Assembly (NCBI RefSeq): GCF_037977055.1
Contig: NZ_CP150274.1
Coordinates: 6,572,001 to 6,636,000 of the forward strand
DNA length: 64,000 nt
Origin: Paenibacillus sp. FSL K6-1096
GTDB taxonomy: Bacteria; Bacillota; Bacilli; Paenibacillales; Paenibacillaceae
Direction: 5' to 3'
Below, piece by piece: positions 53,635 to 62,022 of this stretch. Below the pieces are notes generated by a model that saw nothing but the letters and a program-made list of their open reading frames with translations, had not been told where the DNA came from and did no database searches. The first letter of the stretch is position 1, and the number at the start of each line of letters is the position of its first letter. Made by a program: the position numbers and the translations under genes.

Positions 53635-54258
53635 TTGTCGTGGGAACCTGTAGGTTTTATGTTTTTCTCTACAATAGAGACGCTTGCGCTCTATTATCTG
53701 ATTATGTCGCTTTTCCGGTTCAAATGGAGATGGTATATCTGGCAGGCTTTATTCGTTATCTTGCTGAACAACCTCCAGAGCTATCTGCTGAGAAATGAAC
53801 TGGGAATGTCGAATGTCGCACCACTGTTATTAATTCTGATCTTTATATTCTTTTTCAATGCTGTAGTTAGGATGCCCCTGGTCCTGTCAGTCATTGCAAC
53901 CATATCAGGTTATGCCATGTTTGCTGTAATTCAGACGATAATCGTAATCCTATTCTTTGGCTCCATTTCAAGTATCAACAGTGTGATGGAAGGATATTTT
54001 CTTCAGCTTATGACAGCGGTAGTAGTCTTTGTGGCCTTCAGCTATTTTTACCGGAAAGGAAAAGGATTCACATTCGATCTCAATAAGCTGCGGTTTAAAT
54101 TAGAGGATATCCTTCTGGCTGTGCTGATTGTTTGTTTCGTGATAGGGGTTTCCGTCCTGCTCTATTTCAATGATACCCTGCTAAATGTCGTGATCTTTCT
54201 AGTGATGTCTGTATTCCTTCTATATTATTCTAACCGGAAGGAGCGGGAAGATGCTTGA
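53635..54258 (+). CDS. AgrC-like membrane sensor domain without kinase
   Basis: 207 residues, almost all membrane-embedded: six or seven helices and a short cytosolic loop with YRKGKGFTFDLNKLRF, ending in a charged tail SNRKEREDA. The size and topology equal the sensor part of AgrC peptide receptors (about 200 residues), but no His-kinase or ATPase domain follows; the gene instead overlaps agrB by 8 bases. It starts with TTG after AGGCGGTG. Likely receptor, or a protein that helps export or process the peptide; the receptor role is inference. AT-richer than neighbours. Confidence 0.6.
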   Translation: MSWEPVGFMFFSTIETLALYYLIMSLFRFKWRWYIWQALFVILLNNLQSYLLRNELGMSNVAPLLLILIFIFFFNAVVRMPLVLSVIATISGYAMFAVIQTIIVILFFGSISSINSVMEGYFLQLMTAVVVFVAFSYFYRKGKGFTFDLNKLRFKLEDILLAVLIVCFVIGVSVLLYFNDTLLNVVIFLVMSVFLLYYSNRKEREDA

Positions 54259-54778
54259 ATTCATGTCCGGGAAGCTGGCACTCACGATTAAAAATATCGT
54301 CCCAGAGCACCCTGCCTCCTATGCTGTCCTGAAGTTTGCTATTAGCGTAGCGCTTAATATTGTGTTTATTATAGGTTTGACACTGGCGGTATCCCTTTTG
54401 ACAGACAGGACGAGTGAAGCGCTGCAGATTCTGATCTCTTTTGCCTTGTTGCGCCAGGTATCCGGCGGAGCACATCTTAAATCGGGTATGGCCTGTATCC
54501 TGTTTACGGTAAGCTTGTTCACGATTCTGTCATTTGTGGAGGTCAGCTCCCTATACGTTATGCTAATGAATGCAGTTAGTCTGTTAGTAGTTCTATGGCT
54601 TGCACCCATTGGGATAGAACGTCAGACCCGGATTCCCAGGAAGCACTGGCCTAAGCTCAAGATCATAGCGCTGCTGCTGGTGGCTGCGAATATCCTTGTA
54701 GGATCTCCTGTTATAGCAGCCAGCTTTATGGCACAATCTCTTAGTCTGATTATAGCTAGAAGGGAGGTGAACACCTGA
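54251..54778 (+). CDS. agrB: AgrB-type peptide-processing membrane protease
   Basis: 175 residues with the AgrB catalytic pattern: His75 and Cys82 in LRQVSGGAHLKSGMAC, the seven-residue spacing found in AgrB cysteine proteases, followed by four or more membrane helices. AgrB cuts the C-terminal tail from AgrD and joins the new end to the ring residue. ATG overlaps the sensor gene and the stop overlaps the start of the peptide gene, so all are translated from one message. Confidence 0.88.
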   Translation: MLEFMSGKLALTIKNIVPEHPASYAVLKFAISVALNIVFIIGLTLAVSLLTDRTSEALQILISFALLRQVSGGAHLKSGMACILFTVSLFTILSFVEVSSLYVMLMNAVSLLVVLWLAPIGIERQTRIPRKHWPKLKIIALLLVAANILVGSPVIAASFMAQSLSLIIARREVNT

Positions 54779-54915
54779 TGATGAAATCCTTGCAGCGTAA
54801 AGCAGTGTACAAACTTGCTTCCGGACTATCTGCCATGGCAGCTATTCTTGTGCTGGTTACAGCCAGTGTACTTTACATTAACCAACCAGAAGTTCCAGAA
54901 GAGTTACTTAAATAA
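54778..54915 (+). CDS. agrD: AgrD-like autoinducer peptide precursor with serine ring residue
   Basis: 45 residues. An amphipathic N-terminal helix (SLQRKAVYKLASGLSAM), a hydrophobic stretch, the putative signal TASVLYI, and the charged tail NQPEVPEELLK that matches the AgrD tail consensus (EVPxEL) cut by AgrB. In most AgrD peptides the residue five places before the cut is Cys; here it is Ser30, predicting a lactone ring Ser-Val-Leu-Tyr-Ile. The ATG at 54778 overlaps the agrB stop in TGATG and lies 8 bases after GGGAGGTG. Confidence 0.85.
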   Translation: MMKSLQRKAVYKLASGLSAMAAILVLVTASVLYINQPEVPEELLK

Positions 54916-54932
54916 CATTGGAGTTGATCCCT

Positions 54933-55328
54933 TTGAGTGCTATATCTGTTACTAGAGACACAGAGGGAAACACTGGTGTATTCTTACTCGATATTGGAAA
55001 AATAACGTTTATGGAATTTGAACGGTCTATCTATCGGATTATTGTCCATACGTACGATCAAACCTTTTATACAGTAGGTACGCTGAAATATTGGCTGAAT
55101 ACGCTGGCCAGTTCAGGATATCATTTCGTTCTAGCGGATAGAAACACGTTAATTCAGGTTTCTAATATTATCCAGTTGGATAAGACATTTCATATTGCTT
55201 ATTTTGGGGAAGACCATAAGGGAATCAGGCAGAAGTGTTTCCTATCAGACAAAGGTTATAAAGAGATTCTCAAATACGTAAGAACATCCGAATCGGATAT
55301 TCAATTATTGGAGCTGCCCCAGGGGTAG
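54933..55328 (+). CDS. Stand-alone LytTR DNA-binding regulator
   Basis: 131 residues. After a short N-terminal strand region (GVFLLDIGKITFMEF) come the LytTR features: YRIIVHTYDQTFYTVGTLKYW and YHFVLADRNTLIQVSNI, the strand-loop pattern that contacts DNA in AgrA-type regulators. There is no receiver domain, so it cannot be phosphorylated like AgrA. It starts with TTG about 10 bases after GGAG, 17 bases beyond agrD, as the last gene of the operon. It is the likely output of the peptide system. Confidence 0.82.
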   Translation: MSAISVTRDTEGNTGVFLLDIGKITFMEFERSIYRIIVHTYDQTFYTVGTLKYWLNTLASSGYHFVLADRNTLIQVSNIIQLDKTFHIAYFGEDHKGIRQKCFLSDKGYKEILKYVRTSESDIQLLELPQG

Positions 55329-55340
55329 CTTTATTTTTTT
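55312..55340 (+). terminator. Terminator of the agr-like operon, overlapping the stop codon
   Basis: AGCTGCCCCAGGGGTAGCT forms a seven-base stem with a five-base loop and is followed by TTATTTTTTT. The stop codon of the LytTR gene lies within the stem. Confidence 0.82.
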
Positions 55341-55363
55341 GCATGTTTAGATCTCGGATATAT

Positions 55364-55410
55364 AACAAGGCTGACCCTGCACAGTTGATGTGCCCCGGGC
55401 CAGCCTTGTT
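55364..55410 (-). terminator. Terminator for the convergent acetyltransferase gene
   Basis: AACAAGGCTG...CAGCCTTGTT stem with inner GACC/GGCC-type pairing. Confidence 0.7.
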
Positions 55411-55419
55411 CAGGTTAGC

Positions 55420-55962
55420 TTAATCTGCAGCTAATTTGGAATACATACAGAGATCAATGAACGTACCTTTGGAGCGCTCGCATTGCCGCAGAGTTCCTTC
55501 CAGCGTAAAATGTAGCTTTTGCAGCACTTTGATGGAATTGAGGTTAGCAGGCTCGACCTTTGCTTCGATACGATTGAAGCCAAGGGTATTAAACGCATAC
55601 TTGGTTAAAGCATTAATGGCTTCAGATGCATACCCTTGTCCCCAGAATTCCCGTCCGAGGTCATATCCGATTTCGGTTCTGGCGTTGTCGTAATCCAGCA
55701 TATTGTAACCGCATGAGCCGATAATCCGGCCCGACTTGGATTCAATGATGGAATAACGAATGGCTTGATTCTCTTTAGCTAAACTACTCAGCAGCTCAAT
55801 CATCTCCACGGCCTGACTTTCGTCAGAGAAGCTGCTGATATTCATGAACCGGGTCACTTCAGGATCGGACCAGATGGAGAACAGGCTGGCCGCATCGGCG
55901 GTGCTCATCTTTTTTAATACTAATCTCCCGGTTTGCAGTTCGGTTTGTAATTCAGTAATCAT
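55420..55962 (-). CDS. RimJ/RimL-type GNAT acetyltransferase
   Basis: 180 residues. GNAT (Acetyltransf_3) order: TGRLVLKKMSTADAASLF at the N-terminus, acetyl-CoA motif REFWGQGYASEAINALTKYA, then FNRIEAKVEPANLNSIKVLQ and KLHFTLEGTLRQ. Substrates of this type are often N-terminal or side-chain amines of proteins. ATG at 55962 lies 10 bases after GGAGG; TTG at 55965 is possible. Confidence 0.87.
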   Translation of the reverse strand: MITELQTELQTGRLVLKKMSTADAASLFSIWSDPEVTRFMNISSFSDESQAVEMIELLSSLAKENQAIRYSIIESKSGRIIGSCGYNMLDYDNARTEIGYDLGREFWGQGYASEAINALTKYAFNTLGFNRIEAKVEPANLNSIKVLQKLHFTLEGTLRQCERSKGTFIDLCMYSKLAAD

Positions 55963-56207
55963 CAATGTGTTACCTCCATTTAAATGTATATGGTGTGAGG
56001 TACAACTATTGATATCTGCGCATAGTTCAGTCCTTTCGCGGCAATATGATTCTATTATACAGGATATAATCCGGGACTTGACCTAATTCTGAGCGGCTTC
56101 AAAAAACTTCACAAAGAAGCAGGCAGGCTGCTCCTGTCCAGGGTTGTGTCCTGTTTCTTATTGCGCTTTACATGGTAAACTTTAGGTAAAACATCAGGGA
56201 GGCCATT

Positions 56208-56750
56208 ATGAGAAAAATCGTATTCGTATTCTTGTTCTTATTCGTATTAACGGCTTGTGGAGATTCAAAGGATGGGGTTACCACCAAAGACTTGGCGATC
56301 CAAAAGGTGAATGACAGTAAAGCTGTAGTTCAATATGGAATGAGCCGGACGGAAGCAGAAGAGGTGCTTGGCAAGGGAGAGGATAAGGGGATCGCTAATG
56401 CAGTGAATTATGACTCCGGCGTAAGCATAATGTACCGTGAGGATAAGGTGGCAGGCATTACGCTGGGGAAGGAATCCAAAGATGCGTATGAAACCGCCGG
56501 CGGCTTCAAAATTGGCATGTCCAAAGATGATTTCAAACAAGTCTATGGGGATCAATATCTGAAGGATATGGAGAGCAACCTGGATTACGCATACGATTCA
56601 AGGAACAAGCGCTATTTGCAGGAAAAAGAGTGGGCAGCGAAATCCGAAGACGATACCAAAATATATGTGATATCAGCCATGTTCGACGGTAAGGGGGTTG
56701 CAAACGGCATTGTATTGGTGGATAAGCGGATGACGATGACGTTTAGGTAA
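56208..56750 (+). CDS. Lipoprotein with two SmpA/BamE-like motifs
   Basis: 180 residues: lipobox VLTACG (Cys about residue 17), then two similar segments, YGMSRTEAEEVLGKGED and IGMSKDDFKQVYGDQY, each of the Gly-Met-Ser/Thr-x-x-Glu/Asp-helix type seen in SmpA/OmlA-like domains, followed by strands. Outer-surface lipoprotein of unknown role. ATG follows AGGGAGGCCATT. Confidence 0.7.
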   Translation: MRKIVFVFLFLFVLTACGDSKDGVTTKDLAIQKVNDSKAVVQYGMSRTEAEEVLGKGEDKGIANAVNYDSGVSIMYREDKVAGITLGKESKDAYETAGGFKIGMSKDDFKQVYGDQYLKDMESNLDYAYDSRNKRYLQEKEWAAKSEDDTKIYVISAMFDGKGVANGIVLVDKRMTMTFR

Positions 56751-56778
56751 ATGGTAGGTGATAATGGTATAAAAGGAA

Positions 56779-57522
56779 TAAAATGGAAAACCTCCGCTAA
56801 GTGATATTATTCTCCTAAACCCTTATACAGACAAGGATTCACCTCGCGATAAGCAGTCTATTCTTGATATTCGGGCCAAAACGACCGAGGGCGAAATTAT
56901 TAATATTGAGATGCAGTTGTTTAATAAATACGATACGGAGAAAAGAACGCTCTATTATTGGAGCAAACAGTATTCGACTCAGTTGCAGGAGAGTCAGCCA
57001 TACAGCCAGTTAAAACGGTGTGTGACCATCAATATTATTAACTTTGCTCTATTGGCGAATACTCTTTATCACAATGTCTTTCATTTGCGGGAGGACCGCA
57101 CGGGAATTCCTCTGCTTGACGACATTGAGATTCACTTCCTGGAGTTGCCGAAGCTGGATGAACAAGCGGTATCCCTGGAACAAGGTGGACTGGTAAATTG
57201 GCTGTTATTCCTTAAGGGAGTTGACCAAACCAAATGGGAGGTGCTGACGATGAACGAACCTGTGTTGAAAAAAGCCATGAATACGTTGGAGTTTCTGAGT
57301 CAGAACGAAGAGGCCCGCAGACAATACGAGGCGCGTCAACGCTATTTGCACGACGAGGCCTCCATGTATGAGGCAGCTAAAGTGGCGGAAGCCAAGGGGA
57401 AGGAAAAAGCTCAAAAAGAAATAGCTCAAAAATTACTTGCTTTAGGCATAGAGCTATCTGTTATTTCTGAGGCGTCTGGTCTCACGGTAGAAGAGATTGG
57501 GAGGTTAACACCGTTGCAATAA
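56779..57522 (+). pseudogene. Rpn-family PD-(D/E)XK nuclease, N-terminally truncated
   Basis: The frame carries the Rpn/TIGR01784 pattern LLNPYTDKDSPRDKQSILD, then TTEGEIINIEMQLFN, including the nuclease residues (Asp in SILDIRA, Glu-x-Gln in IEMQL), and a C-terminal helical tail EIAQKLLALGIELSVISEASG. The usual first 50-60 residues (start to the first part of the nuclease fold) are missing: a TAA at 56775 precedes the frame and no ATG with a ribosome binding site lies upstream; an ATG at 56782 is out of frame. Rpn proteins are transposase-related DNA nucleases. It lies just before tRNA-Val. Confidence 0.75.
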
Positions 57523-57568
57523 AAACTAGTAAGGGATAACGCTGTTTCCGCGATATTATAAAAATAAC

Positions 57569-57598
57569 TTGCCTTCCCCTTACGTCCTGTGTTATTAT
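57569..57598 (+). promoter_or_regulatory. Promoter of tRNA-Val
   Basis: TTGCCT (57569-57574) and TATTAT (57593-57598) with an 18-base spacer, 12 bases before the tRNA gene. Confidence 0.5.
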
Positions 57599-57610
57599 AA
57601 ATTTCGTTGC

Positions 57611-57682
57611 AGGACGGTAGCTCAGCGGGAGAGCACTATCTTGACAGGGTAGGGGTCATGGGTTCGAACCCCATCCGTCCTA
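57611..57682 (+). tRNA. tRNA-Val (GAC)
   Basis: A 72-base cloverleaf: acceptor AGGACGG / CCGTCCT, D arm GCTC / GAGC, anticodon stem CTATC / GGTAG around TTGACAG with anticodon GAC, T arm with GGTTCGAACCCC. The CCA end is not encoded. It stands alone, followed by its own terminator. Confidence 0.93.
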
Positions 57683-57688
57683 TACGCG

Positions 57689-57722
57689 AAGAAAGCCTTG
57701 CTTTATAAGGCTTTCTTTTTTT
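57689..57722 (+). terminator. Terminator of tRNA-Val
   Basis: GAAAGCCTT / AAGGCTTTC perfect nine-base stem, then seven T residues. Confidence 0.9.
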
Positions 57723-57929
57723 GTTTTTTGAATTTTATTTTACATCTGACTGTAGAACTTTATACCAAATAAAATTTTACGCTCCTCTTGGCTAAGGCTT
57801 TATACTCTGACTAATAGTAGTGAGAAAATAGCACGACACCACCTTAATACTATAATACAATCATAACGGTTGACTGGAAGAACCTCTCATTCAATCCATT
57901 ATACATATTGAAAAAAAGGGTGGAATCCG

Positions 57930-58355
57930 ATGATGATTGTAACGCTGCACGAGGCGAAACCTTCTGAGGTTAGCCTCAAATATGTGGTAATCTTTATGAA
58001 GCAAGGTGAGGATTGGGTGCTGGTGCGGCACCGGGAGCGTACAACCTGGGAATGTGCCGGCGGGCATATTGAGCCCGGGGAGACCCCTGATGAAGCTGCG
58101 GTAAGAGAGCTGTATGAAGAGACGGGTGCTGAAGAATATACGCTGCAACCGTTGTGCGTCTATTCGGTTAGTAGTGCAGAGCTGCCAGAGAGCTATGGGA
58201 TGTTATATTTTGCGGCTGTGGAGAAGTTTGGACCCTTGCCGGAGTATGAAATGGAAGAGATCCGAAGCTTCAGCGAGCTGCCGCAGGCGGTGACGTATCC
58301 GGGAATATACCCTGTCTTATTAGGCAGAGTGAACGAATATATCAGCAAGCTTTGA
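57930..58355 (+). CDS. NUDIX hydrolase
   Basis: 141 residues with a complete Nudix box: GGHIEPGETPDEAAVRELYE followed by ETG, giving the Gly-x5-Glu-x7-Arg-Glu-x-x-Glu-Glu-x-Gly pattern that binds magnesium. MutT-like size; substrates could be 8-oxo-dGTP, nucleotide sugars or other diphosphates. Tandem ATGs at the start follow a weak AAAGGGTGGA site. The next gene begins 15 bases later. Confidence 0.85.
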   Translation: MMIVTLHEAKPSEVSLKYVVIFMKQGEDWVLVRHRERTTWECAGGHIEPGETPDEAAVRELYEETGAEEYTLQPLCVYSVSSAELPESYGMLYFAAVEKFGPLPEYEMEEIRSFSELPQAVTYPGIYPVLLGRVNEYISKL

Positions 58356-58370
58356 GAGGAGACCAGGCTC

Positions 58371-59189
58371 ATGACTCAAGAGATTACGAGGTTTAAGCGC
58401 CTTGGCGAATACCTTAGATCCCGCCGGGACCGCCTCCAGCCTGAGGCGGTGGGGATCAGGGAAACGGGCAGTCAGCGCAGAACACCGGGGCTGCGGCGGG
58501 AGGAGGTTGCGGTGCTGGCGGGTCTTAGCAGCACTTATTATACCTGGCTCGAACAAGGCAGGGAGGTTACCGCTTCCAGAGAGGTCATGGAGAGTCTGAG
58601 TCAGGCCCTGCGGTTGTCGGCAGATGAGCGGAAGCATCTGTTTGAGTTGTGGAATCCGGGCTTGCCGGATACTCTTGCTTCTATTAATGAAGCTAATGAG
58701 CGGAATCAGGAGCTGAATCCGCAGTGGCGGGACATTATCCGTCAACTGTCATATCCTTCTTTTATTACGAATGAGCGGTCTGAGATTCTGGCCTGGAATG
58801 ACCAGGCGTGTGAAGTCCTCTGTGATTTCGGGAGCCGGCCTGCTTCAGAGCGTGTTATGATGCGCCAGCTGTTCCTTGATCCGGAGCTGCGGCGGCGGAT
58901 GCTGAACTGGGAGGAATTCGCTCTCCATTCAGTGGCGGTATACCGGACCTATTATGACTTGAACCTGCATGATCCCTGGTATAAGGAGATGGTCGGGCAG
59001 CTCTGTAAGGAGAGCGCAGACTTCGCCGCGATGTGGAAGCAGCACGATATCCAGCATAAGAGGGTGAACCGTGTAGTCATCCTGGGTTCTGGTACGAATC
59101 AGCCGGTCACTTATGATATCAATTCTATGGCGAATCTGGCGGATCATCCGGGTGTGCATGTATGTATCTACACGCCTGTCTCCGTCTAA
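58371..59189 (+). CDS. XRE-family regulator with MmyB-like domain
   Basis: 272 residues: N-terminal XRE helix-turn-helix (LGEYLRSRRDRLQPEAVGI; RREEVAVLAGLSSTYYTWLE) and a MmyB-like ligand domain (about 105-265, SYPSFITNERSEILAWNDQA; YDLNLHDPWYKEMVGQL). This architecture is common next to oxidoreductase genes and probably senses a small ligand such as a fatty acid or reductant. ATG follows GAGAGGAGACCAGGCTC. The downstream aldo/keto reductase gene, 154 bases away on the same strand, is the likely target. Confidence 0.88.
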   Translation: MTQEITRFKRLGEYLRSRRDRLQPEAVGIRETGSQRRTPGLRREEVAVLAGLSSTYYTWLEQGREVTASREVMESLSQALRLSADERKHLFELWNPGLPDTLASINEANERNQELNPQWRDIIRQLSYPSFITNERSEILAWNDQACEVLCDFGSRPASERVMMRQLFLDPELRRRMLNWEEFALHSVAVYRTYYDLNLHDPWYKEMVGQLCKESADFAAMWKQHDIQHKRVNRVVILGSGTNQPVTYDINSMANLADHPGVHVCIYTPVSV

Positions 59190-59343
59190 GAGACTAGAAT
59201 CTGGTGACGCTGGGCTTACAGATCTGCTTCTCCCTGGTAATAATCTTACTAGCATGAACGTACTGTGGCTGCTCTGCGGCTGGGCAGTTAGAATAAGAAC
59301 ATGTTTACAAGATCTTTTACAGGGGAAAGAGGGAGACCATCTT

Positions 59344-60291
59344 ATGCAAACCAGAACACTAGGCAGTACAGGACTGAACGTATCGGCGATGGGGCTTGGA
59401 ACGATGATGATGCCGGATAATGAGGAGTCGGTTCAGACCATTCATGGCGCTCTTGACCTGGGAGTAACTCTGCTGGACACAGCGGATATCTATGGTGAGT
59501 TCCTGCAGCAGCGCTTCGGGGGCAATGAGCGGCTCGTCGGACGGGCGCTTAAGGGCCGGAGAGATCAGGCGGTGGTTGCAACCAAATTCGGTATCACACA
59601 TACACAAGGACCCAAGGGAGATCCCGCCTATATCAAAAAATCAGTAGACGCCAGCCTCTATCATCTAGGTATGGACTACATTGATCTGTACTATCAGCAC
59701 CGGCCTGACCCGAATACTCCAATTGAGGACACCGTGGGGACATTGGCTGAACTCGTCAAGGAGGGTAAAATCCGCTATATCGGCTTATCCGAGGCGTCGC
59801 CTGATCTGATCCGCCGTGCTCATGCCGTACATCCGGTCACTGCGCTGCAGACGGAATTTTCACTCTGGAGCCGTGAGGTGGAGGACGAAATTCTGCCGCT
59901 GGTCAAGGAGCTGGGCATCGGCTTTGTGGCCTATAGTCCGCTGGGCCGCGGGTTCCTGACCGGTCAGATCAAGAGCTTCGATGACCTGCCGGAGGATGAC
60001 TACCGGCGCTACTACCCGCGGTTCCAGGGAGAGAACTTCACCCGGAATCTGGAGGTTGTCTCACTGATTGAGCAGATGGCAGACGAGAAGAGCTGTACTC
60101 CGGCCCAGCTTGCGTTAGCCTGGCTTCTGGCCCAAGGCGAGCAGATTGTGCCCATCCCGGGAACGAAGCGGCTCACGCGGGTAGAAGAGAACCTGGGAGC
60201 GCTGCAGGTTACCCTGACAGCGGAGGAGCTCGCCCGGATTGAGCGGATCTCCCCGCAGGGTGTTGCAGCCGGAGAACGTTACCCCACTTGA
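59344..60291 (+). CDS. Aldo/keto reductase
   Basis: 315 residues, TIM barrel. The catalytic tetrad is visible: Asp in LLDTADIYG, Tyr in the same motif, Lys in VVATKFGIT and His in YYQHRPDPN; the C-terminal NADPH loop is PIPGTKRLTRVEENLGA. It reduces aldehydes or ketones with NADPH. The ATG at 59344 follows AGAGGGAGACC; the frame upstream is open but overlaps the regulator gene. Probably controlled by the MmyB-type regulator. Confidence 0.92.
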   Translation: MQTRTLGSTGLNVSAMGLGTMMMPDNEESVQTIHGALDLGVTLLDTADIYGEFLQQRFGGNERLVGRALKGRRDQAVVATKFGITHTQGPKGDPAYIKKSVDASLYHLGMDYIDLYYQHRPDPNTPIEDTVGTLAELVKEGKIRYIGLSEASPDLIRRAHAVHPVTALQTEFSLWSREVEDEILPLVKELGIGFVAYSPLGRGFLTGQIKSFDDLPEDDYRRYYPRFQGENFTRNLEVVSLIEQMADEKSCTPAQLALAWLLAQGEQIVPIPGTKRLTRVEENLGALQVTLTAEELARIERISPQGVAAGERYPT

Positions 60292-60325
60292 TCTTTTGGA
60301 TTAACGCAATCCTCCGGTAAGCCTG

Positions 60326-61993
60326 TCAGTTCTGCCCCGGATCGGCTTGCAGCCGCTCTATCTCCTCCTGAATCCGTTCTACATCGATCCGCTCGAACAA
60401 CAATTCCAGCCTCGTTACGGGCTGGTGCGCAGGCACAGTGACCGGATGCCACACAGGTTCACCGAGGGACAGGAACTCTCTGATCTTCCCGCAGGAGAAG
60501 GGGATGAACGGGTTCAGCAGGTTAGCCAGGTTGCCGATGATCTGTACACAAGTATAAAGCGTGTGGCCGGCAGCAGTCTTGTCTTGCTTCACCTGCAGCC
60601 ACGGCTGCTGCTGGTCGAAATACTTATTGGCCTCGCGGATGCGGGAGAAGATGAATTCAAGGGCTTCCTTGAAATGACCGGCTTCAATCAGCCGTCCGGC
60701 TTCCTTATACAGCTCATCCAGGCTGCCGGCCCAGGCTTCGTCCAGTGTACCGTCTGGAACACTGCCCTCCCAGAACTTGTTCACGAACGCCAGGCTGCGG
60801 TTCACGAAGTTGCCGAAGGCGCCCAGCAGCTCGCTGTTATGGCTGTAGATGAATTCTCTCCAGGAGAAATCGGCATCCCGCTTCTCCGGGCCATTCGCAA
60901 TTAGGAAATAGCGGATCGAATCGGGATCATACCGGCTGAGGATATCCGGCACCCAGACGGCCCAGTTGCGGCTGGTCGAGAACTTCTCCCCTTCCAGGGT
61001 CAGATACTCAGAGGCGAAGATCCGGTCCGGCAGATGCAAGCCTTCAGCACCTAGCAGGAGGGCCGGCCAGATCAGGCTGTGAAAAGGGATGTTGTCCTTC
61101 CCGTGTACATAGTAAGCGGTTATTGAAGGCTCAGCGGAATCCGCTTGCCCGGCTGAATCAATCCAGAAATCCTCCCAACATCGTCCGGTCTCTGCGGCCC
61201 ACTGCTTGCTGGCTGACAGATAACCGCTGACGGCCTCGATCCATACATAGATTTTTTTGCCTGCGAAGCCGTCAGCGGGAACCTCCACACCCCAGTCCAG
61301 ATCCCGCGTGGCGGCACGGTCCTGCAGCCCTTCCTGCAGATATCTCCGGGTCAGCCGGACCGCGTTATCCCGCCAGCCCTGTGCCGAATCCGCATATTCT
61401 GTGAGGGCGTTCTGGAAGCTGGACAGCGACAGATAGTAATGCACCGTAGAGCGCAGTACAGGCGGGGCCCCGCAGAGGGCACAGGTGCGCTCCAGCAGGT
61501 CGACCGGATCAAGAATGGTTGAGCAATAATCGCATTGGTCTCCCCGGGCCTGTTGTCCGCAGACCGGACAGATTCCCTTCACGTAACGGTCCGGCAAGTA
61601 ACGCTGGTCCTGCTCACAATAACATTGCAGCGTGGATTTCTGGTACAGATACCCGTGATCCAGCAGCTTCAGGAACAGCTCTTGCACCGTGCTGTGGTGA
61701 TGCGGCTGATCCGTCCGCGTATACAGGTCATACGTGAAGCCAAGGGCACGGAAGCAATCGGCGAATTCCTCATGATACCGGCTGGCGAATTCACCGGGAG
61801 AGACCCCTTCCTTCGATGCCTGCACAGCGACAGGTGTGCCATGGCAGTCGCTGCCCGATACATAGAGCACAGCATCTCCTTTAGCGCGGTGGTAGCGGGC
61901 CAGAATATCTCCCGGCAGAATGCTGGCCAGCCTGCCCAGATGCAGGGAACCGTTGGCATACGGCCAAGCCCCTCCAATAAAAATGTTTGTCAT
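60326..61993 (-). CDS. metS: Methionyl-tRNA synthetase, short form
   Basis: 555 residues. Class I signatures: HIGH-type PYANGSLHLGR at the N-terminus and KMSKS-type EKFSTSRNW; a zinc knuckle with Cys pairs (CPVCGQQARGDQCDYC, then CALCG). It attaches methionine to tRNA-Met. The usual Bacillales enzyme is about 650-660 residues with a C-terminal tRNA-binding (EMAP-like) domain, which is missing here, so this may be a second synthetase. ATG at 61993 follows AAAGGAGGATAAAGAG. It is controlled by a T-box leader. Confidence 0.9.
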   Translation of the reverse strand: MTNIFIGGAWPYANGSLHLGRLASILPGDILARYHRAKGDAVLYVSGSDCHGTPVAVQASKEGVSPGEFASRYHEEFADCFRALGFTYDLYTRTDQPHHHSTVQELFLKLLDHGYLYQKSTLQCYCEQDQRYLPDRYVKGICPVCGQQARGDQCDYCSTILDPVDLLERTCALCGAPPVLRSTVHYYLSLSSFQNALTEYADSAQGWRDNAVRLTRRYLQEGLQDRAATRDLDWGVEVPADGFAGKKIYVWIEAVSGYLSASKQWAAETGRCWEDFWIDSAGQADSAEPSITAYYVHGKDNIPFHSLIWPALLLGAEGLHLPDRIFASEYLTLEGEKFSTSRNWAVWVPDILSRYDPDSIRYFLIANGPEKRDADFSWREFIYSHNSELLGAFGNFVNRSLAFVNKFWEGSVPDGTLDEAWAGSLDELYKEAGRLIEAGHFKEALEFIFSRIREANKYFDQQQPWLQVKQDKTAAGHTLYTCVQIIGNLANLLNPFIPFSCGKIREFLSLGEPVWHPVTVPAHQPVTRLELLFERIDVERIQEEIERLQADPGQN

Positions 61994-62022
61994 CTCTTTA
62001 TCCTCCTTTATGATGTGGAACG

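Noticed and set aside
56760..57522. Complete insertion sequence around the Rpn-family gene
   Set aside because: No terminal inverted repeats or target duplication are seen, and Rpn genes are usually not flanked by them.
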